A DNA stretch of 64,000 nucleotides, from positions 1 through 64,000 of the forward strand of contig NZ_JAEULP010000001.1 in NCBI RefSeq assembly GCF_016792905.1, read 5' to 3'. Below, piece by piece: positions 61,168-64,000 of this stretch (the first letter of the stretch is position 1; each line of letters opens with the position of its first letter). Made by a program: the position numbers and the translations under genes. This DNA comes from Tabrizicola sp. (GTDB lineage: Bacteria; Pseudomonadota; Alphaproteobacteria; Rhodobacterales; Rhodobacteraceae). The notes under the pieces are model-generated. The model did not search any database. It saw only the letters and a list, made by a program, of their open reading frames with translations, and was not told where the DNA came from.

Positions 61168-61662
61168 ATGGCCGAGACACCGGGTGGCGAAAGCCTGTTG
61201 TTCCTGACGGATGAACAGCTGCGCAAGGGTATCGAGGCGATGTTCTTCGCCTATCGCGGATTCACGTCGGACCCGGACCGGATTCTGGAAGGCAAGGACT
61301 ATGGCCGGGCGCATCACCGGGCGATCCACTTCATCCATCGCTCGCCGGGGACGACGGTTTCGAACCTGCTGTCGATCCTCGGTGTTACAAAGCAGTCGTT
61401 GAATCGTGTGTTGCGGACACTGATCGAGGATGGCCTTGTGCGAAGCGAGAAGGGCAAGGCGGATGCGCGGGAACGGCATCTGCATTTGACGGACAAGGGA
61501 CAGATGCTGGAACGGGAATTGTCGGACGCGCAGCGGGCGCGGATGCGGGCGGCCTACCGTGCGGCGGGCCCCGTCGCGGTGGCAGGCTTCCGGCAGGTGC
61601 TGGAGGCGATGATGGACCCGGAGATGCGCAGGCAATACAGCCGGTTGAAAGAGGGCGGCTGA
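61168..61662 (+). CDS. petP: MarR-family regulator PetP
   Basis: A 164-residue MarR-type protein. The recognition helix is GVTKQSLNRVLRTLIEDGLV near residues 73-92 and the wing ADARERHLHLTDKGQML follows. It begins the two-gene petP-petR unit known from Rhodobacter capsulatus, where it lies upstream of the cytochrome bc1 operon and affects photosynthetic and respiratory growth. Here no pet genes follow. The petR start overlaps its stop by one base (TGATG). Confidence 0.8.
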   Translation: MAETPGGESLLFLTDEQLRKGIEAMFFAYRGFTSDPDRILEGKDYGRAHHRAIHFIHRSPGTTVSNLLSILGVTKQSLNRVLRTLIEDGLVRSEKGKADARERHLHLTDKGQMLERELSDAQRARMRAAYRAAGPVAVAGFRQVLEAMMDPEMRRQYSRLKEGG

Positions 61663-62357
61663 TGGGTCCCGATGCTCACCTGCTGATCGTGGATGACGAC
61701 GAGCGCATCCGGGGCCTGTTGCAGAAGTTCCTGATGCGGAGCGGATTCCTGGTTTCGGTCGCGCGCGATGCGGCGCAGGCGCGGCGGATCCTGGGCGGGT
61801 TGGAGTTCGACATGATCGTCATGGACGTGATGATGCCGGGCGAGGACGGGGTGACGCTGACCCGGGAGTTGCGCAAGCGGATGCAGACGCCGATCCTTCT
61901 GCTGACCGCGCGAGGCGAGGCCGCGAACCGGATCGAGGGGCTTGAGGCGGGGGCGGATGACTACCTGGTCAAGCCGTTCGAGCCGAAGGAATTGCTGCTG
62001 CGGATCAACGCGATCCTGCGGCGGGTGCCTGCGGTCAAGGCGGCGGAGCCGGTGCGGCAGGTGATCCATATGGGCGCGGTGCGCTATGATCTCGACCGGG
62101 GTGAGATGTGGCGCGGCGAGGCTCCGGTGCGGCTGACGGCGACGGAGGCGCAGTTGATGCGGGTGTTTGCGGCGGCGCCGGGGGTGGCGATCAGCCGGGA
62201 GAAGCTGGTGGCCGACCAAGGCAGCGTCGACGCGGCGCAGGAGCGGGCGGTGGACGTGCAGATCACCCGGCTCCGGCGGAAGATCGAGGACGACCCGAAG
62301 GCGCCGCGCTACCTGCAGACGGTGCGGGGCGAGGGCTATATGCTGCAGCCGGATTGA
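61662..62357 (+). CDS. petR: OmpR-family response regulator PetR
   Basis: A 231-residue response regulator. The receiver has acidic DDDE near residue 11, phosphoacceptor Asp in MIVMDVMMPGEDGVTLTREL near residue 56 and the conserved Lys in DYLVKPFEP near residue 107. The C-terminal OmpR winged helix ends RYLQTVRGEGYMLQPD. No sensor kinase is adjacent, as for PetR in R. capsulatus. The petP-petR overlap supports the name; targets are unknown. Confidence 0.82.
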   Translation: MGPDAHLLIVDDDERIRGLLQKFLMRSGFLVSVARDAAQARRILGGLEFDMIVMDVMMPGEDGVTLTRELRKRMQTPILLLTARGEAANRIEGLEAGADDYLVKPFEPKELLLRINAILRRVPAVKAAEPVRQVIHMGAVRYDLDRGEMWRGEAPVRLTATEAQLMRVFAAAPGVAISREKLVADQGSVDAAQERAVDVQITRLRRKIEDDPKAPRYLQTVRGEGYMLQPD

Positions 62358-62376
62358 GCTGTGGCTGGCGTCGACC

Positions 62377-62408
62377 GGGGGCCAGCCCCCGGACCCCCGG
62401 GATATTTT
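62377..62408 (+). terminator. GGGGGCCAGCCCCC-type repeat/terminator after petR
   Basis: GGGGG (62377-62381) and CCCCC (62386-62390) form a tight stem, followed by a second C/G-rich block (62393-62400) and ATATTTTTCCC. This GC block plus T-run is a familiar dispersed terminator-like repeat in Rhodobacteraceae. It ends the petPR transcript. Confidence 0.6.
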
Positions 62409-62431
62409 TCCCAGTATGAAAGGGCTTTGCG

Positions 62432-63340
62432 GTGCTTGTCTTCGCGCATGAGGCGTTTCGCGGCCATGTGACCCCGCCCGGTCATCCGGAGCGGGTGGCG
62501 CGGTTGGAAGCGGTGGAGAGGGGTTTGGCCGGGCTGCCGGTGGAGCGGCGGGAGTGCCCTATGGGGGCGGAAGCGGAGGTGCTGCGATGTCATCCGGCGG
62601 GCTATCTGGCGCGGGTGAAGGCCGCAGTGCCGGAAGAGGGCTGGGCGCAGCTGGACGGGGATACGTTTCTGTCGCCGGGGTCGTATGAGGCGGCAATGCG
62701 GGCGGTGGGCGGCATCTGCGCGGCGGTGGATGCGGTGGTGTCGGGGGAGGCGAAGACGGCGTTCGTGGCGGGGCGGCCTCCCGGGCACCATGCGGAACGC
62801 GAGACGGCGATGGGGTTCTGCCTGTTCGGGACGGTTGCGATCGGGGCGAAGCGTGCGCTGGATCACCATGGGTTGTCCCGCGTCGCCATCGTGGATTTCG
62901 ACGTGCATCACGGCAACGGGACGCAGGATTTGCTGTGGGACGAGGGGCGGTGCCTGTTCGTCTCCTCGCACCAGATGCCGCTCTATCCGGGCAGCGGGCG
63001 GCCAGAGGAGCGGGGTATGCGGGGGCAGATCGTCAACGTCCCGCTGCGGGCGGGGTCGGGCGGGCGCGAAATGCGCGAAGTCTATGAAGGCGTGGTCTTC
63101 CCGACCCTGGCGGAGTGGAGACCCGAGTTGCTGCTGATCTCTGCCGGGTTCGACGCCCATGCCGAGGATCCGCTCGCGGGCTTGGCATGGCAGGCGGAGG
63201 ACTATGGCTGGCTGACCGGGCGTCTGTGTGATTTCGCCGGCGGGCGGGTGGTATCGTCGCTGGAGGGGGGTTATGATCTTGACGCGCTGGCGGCATCCGT
63301 TGCGGCGCATGTTGGGGTACTGGAGGAACGGGGCCGATGA
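62432..63340 (+). CDS. Histone-deacetylase-family (acetoin utilisation-type) amidohydrolase
   Basis: A 302-residue class II HDAC-type enzyme, GTG start at 62432. Zinc- and acid-binding motifs are intact: RPPGHHAERETAMGFCLFGT near residue 114, IVDFDVHHGNGTQ near residue 150 (Asp and His zinc ligands), LISAGFDAHAEDPLAG near residue 232 and SLEGGYD. Bacterial members deacetylate acetylpolyamines or proteins. xseB begins at its stop with a 4-bp overlap. Confidence 0.88.
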   Translation: MLVFAHEAFRGHVTPPGHPERVARLEAVERGLAGLPVERRECPMGAEAEVLRCHPAGYLARVKAAVPEEGWAQLDGDTFLSPGSYEAAMRAVGGICAAVDAVVSGEAKTAFVAGRPPGHHAERETAMGFCLFGTVAIGAKRALDHHGLSRVAIVDFDVHHGNGTQDLLWDEGRCLFVSSHQMPLYPGSGRPEERGMRGQIVNVPLRAGSGGREMREVYEGVVFPTLAEWRPELLLISAGFDAHAEDPLAGLAWQAEDYGWLTGRLCDFAGGRVVSSLEGGYDLDALAASVAAHVGVLEERGR

Positions 63341-63576
63341 GCGACAAACCTATCCCGGAGATGAGCTTCGAGGAGGCGATGGCCGCGCTGGAGCAGGTGG
63401 TGGGCGCGCTGGAACGGGGCGAGGTGCCGCTGGAACAGTCGATTGCGCTGTATGAACGCGGGGCGGCCCTGAAGGCGCATTGCGCGAAGAAGCTGGCCGA
63501 GGCGGAAGAGAAGGTGGAGCTGATCCGGGCGCAGGAAGGCCGGGCGGTGGGGACGACTCCGGCGGAGGGGATGTGA
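63337..63576 (+). CDS. xseB: Exodeoxyribonuclease VII small subunit
   Basis: A 79-residue XseB. The conserved core is MSFEEAMAALEQVVGALERG and LEQSIALYERGAALKAHCAK. It pairs with XseA (not in the window) to degrade single-stranded DNA. Overlaps the deacetylase and ispA genes, each by 4 bp. Confidence 0.95.
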   Translation: MSDKPIPEMSFEEAMAALEQVVGALERGEVPLEQSIALYERGAALKAHCAKKLAEAEEKVELIRAQEGRAVGTTPAEGM

Positions 63577-64000
63577 CTTTCGCGGAACGGCTGGCGGCGG
63601 ATGCGGGGCTGATCGAGGCGCATCTTTCGGCGGCGCTCGCAGGACGCGCCGACCAACCTGTCACCGAGGCGATGCGCTACGCGGTTCGGGGCGGGAAGCG
63701 GCTGCGGGGCTTTCTGGTGCTGGAAGGCGGGCGGATGCTGGGTGTTCCCGAGGACAGGGCGATCGGCGCGGCGGCAGCCGTGGAAGCGCTGCATGCCTAT
63801 TCCCTCGTGCACGATGATTTGCCCTGCATGGACGATGACGACCTGCGCCGGGGACAGCCGACGGTGCACCGAAAATGGGACGAGGCAACGGCGGTTCTGG
63901 CCGGAGATGCCCTGCAGACTCTGGCGTTCGAGCTGTTGACCGATCCTGCGCTGGGTGCAGCTGAGGTGCGGATCGCTCTGGTCACAGGGTTGGCGAAGGC
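63573..64000 (+). CDS. ispA: Geranyl/farnesyl diphosphate synthase IspA (3' end outside window)
   Basis: 142 codons of a polyprenyl synthase from GTG at 63573, overlapping the xseB stop (GTGA). It shows VRGGKRLRGFLVLEGGRMLG near residue 37 and the first aspartate-rich motif HDDLPCMDDDDLRRGQPTVH near residue 80, which binds Mg-diphosphate. It makes farnesyl diphosphate for isoprenoids. The order xseB-ispA is usual in proteobacteria and normally continues with dxs outside the window. Confidence 0.93.
   Translation, partial: MTFAERLAADAGLIEAHLSAALAGRADQPVTEAMRYAVRGGKRLRGFLVLEGGRMLGVPEDRAIGAAAAVEALHAYSLVHDDLPCMDDDDLRRGQPTVHRKWDEATAVLAGDALQTLAFELLTDPALGAAEVRIALVTGLAK

Noticed and set aside
60163-61635. 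A 490-residue extended IlvE
   Set aside because: The N-terminal extension is antisense to petP, while an ideal ribosome-binding site precedes the internal ATG at 61029.
1-64000. tRNA genes, rRNA genes, CRISPR arrays, transposases or prophage genes
   Set aside because: Intergenic gaps were read for tRNA-like arms, regular repeats and mobile-element proteins; none was recognised by eye, though a dedicated RNA search was not possible.

Overview
The window is GC-rich alphaproteobacterial chromosome and reads as a member of the Rhodobacteraceae/Paracoccaceae. The evidence is the conserved order secB, dnaQ, coaE, aroE, maf, hemJ, rho, mnmE, mnmG, rsmG, parA, parB; the hemW-rdgB-rph/hrcA-grpE block; a petP-petR regulator pair; and the strongly biased codon use that produces long antisense shadow frames. 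No rRNA, tRNA, CRISPR array, transposase or phage gene was seen.

Layout. (1) 1-7.0 kb: two divergent operons. Cyclase-family hydrolase, MarR regulator and an indolepyruvate:ferredoxin oxidoreductase-like subunit (cut by the window edge) read left; a three-subunit molybdenum hydroxylase plus a private MoaD-like protein reads right. (2) 7.0-11 kb: a GntR regulator and a hydroxyproline-type cluster (deaminase of the DapA fold, FAD D-amino-acid oxidase, proline-racemase-family epimerase). (3) 11-22.2 kb: one long leftward operon for import and non-phosphorylative oxidation of L-arabinose/D-galactose (chvE-gguA-gguB-gguC, sugar-acid dehydratase, Gfo/Idh sugar dehydrogenase, alpha-ketoglutarate-semialdehyde-type dehydrogenase, aldose 1-epimerase), with divergent gbpR. 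Pathways 2 and 3 both end in alpha-ketoglutarate semialdehyde, and only one candidate dehydrogenase for it is present, between them. (4) 22.3-30.9 kb: a LacI-centred divergon resembling rhizopine/inositol (moc/iol) catabolism: a MocD-like desaturase-fold oxygenase, MocE Rieske ferredoxin and a divergent PanB-fold protein read left; a MocC-like TIM-barrel protein, inositol-type ABC transporter and inositol 2-dehydrogenase read right.

(5) 30.9-42 kb: the replication-origin neighbourhood. The secB/dnaQ-coaE-aroE-maf block diverges from hemJ-rho-mnmE-mnmG-rsmG-parA-parB across a 412-bp gap with DnaA-box-like 9-mers. parS sites lie inside the 5' ends of mnmG and rsmG. (6) 42-52.8 kb: housekeeping genes (hemW, rdgB, rph, hrcA, grpE, mutS, hslU, hslV, rpsO). 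hslV and hslU are separated by a membrane protein and an orphan BrnA-like antitoxin. (7) 52.8-64 kb: a small RTX protein, mtgA, a GST-like protein, queG, an SDR, the ohrR/ohr peroxide module, ilvE, petP-petR, an HDAC-family deacetylase, xseB and the start of ispA.

The least ordinary parts are the moc-like divergon with an altered PanB homologue, the shared semialdehyde node between two catabolic clusters, and the candidate oriC with its parS sites. Functions rest on motifs and gene context read by eye; no database search was run.
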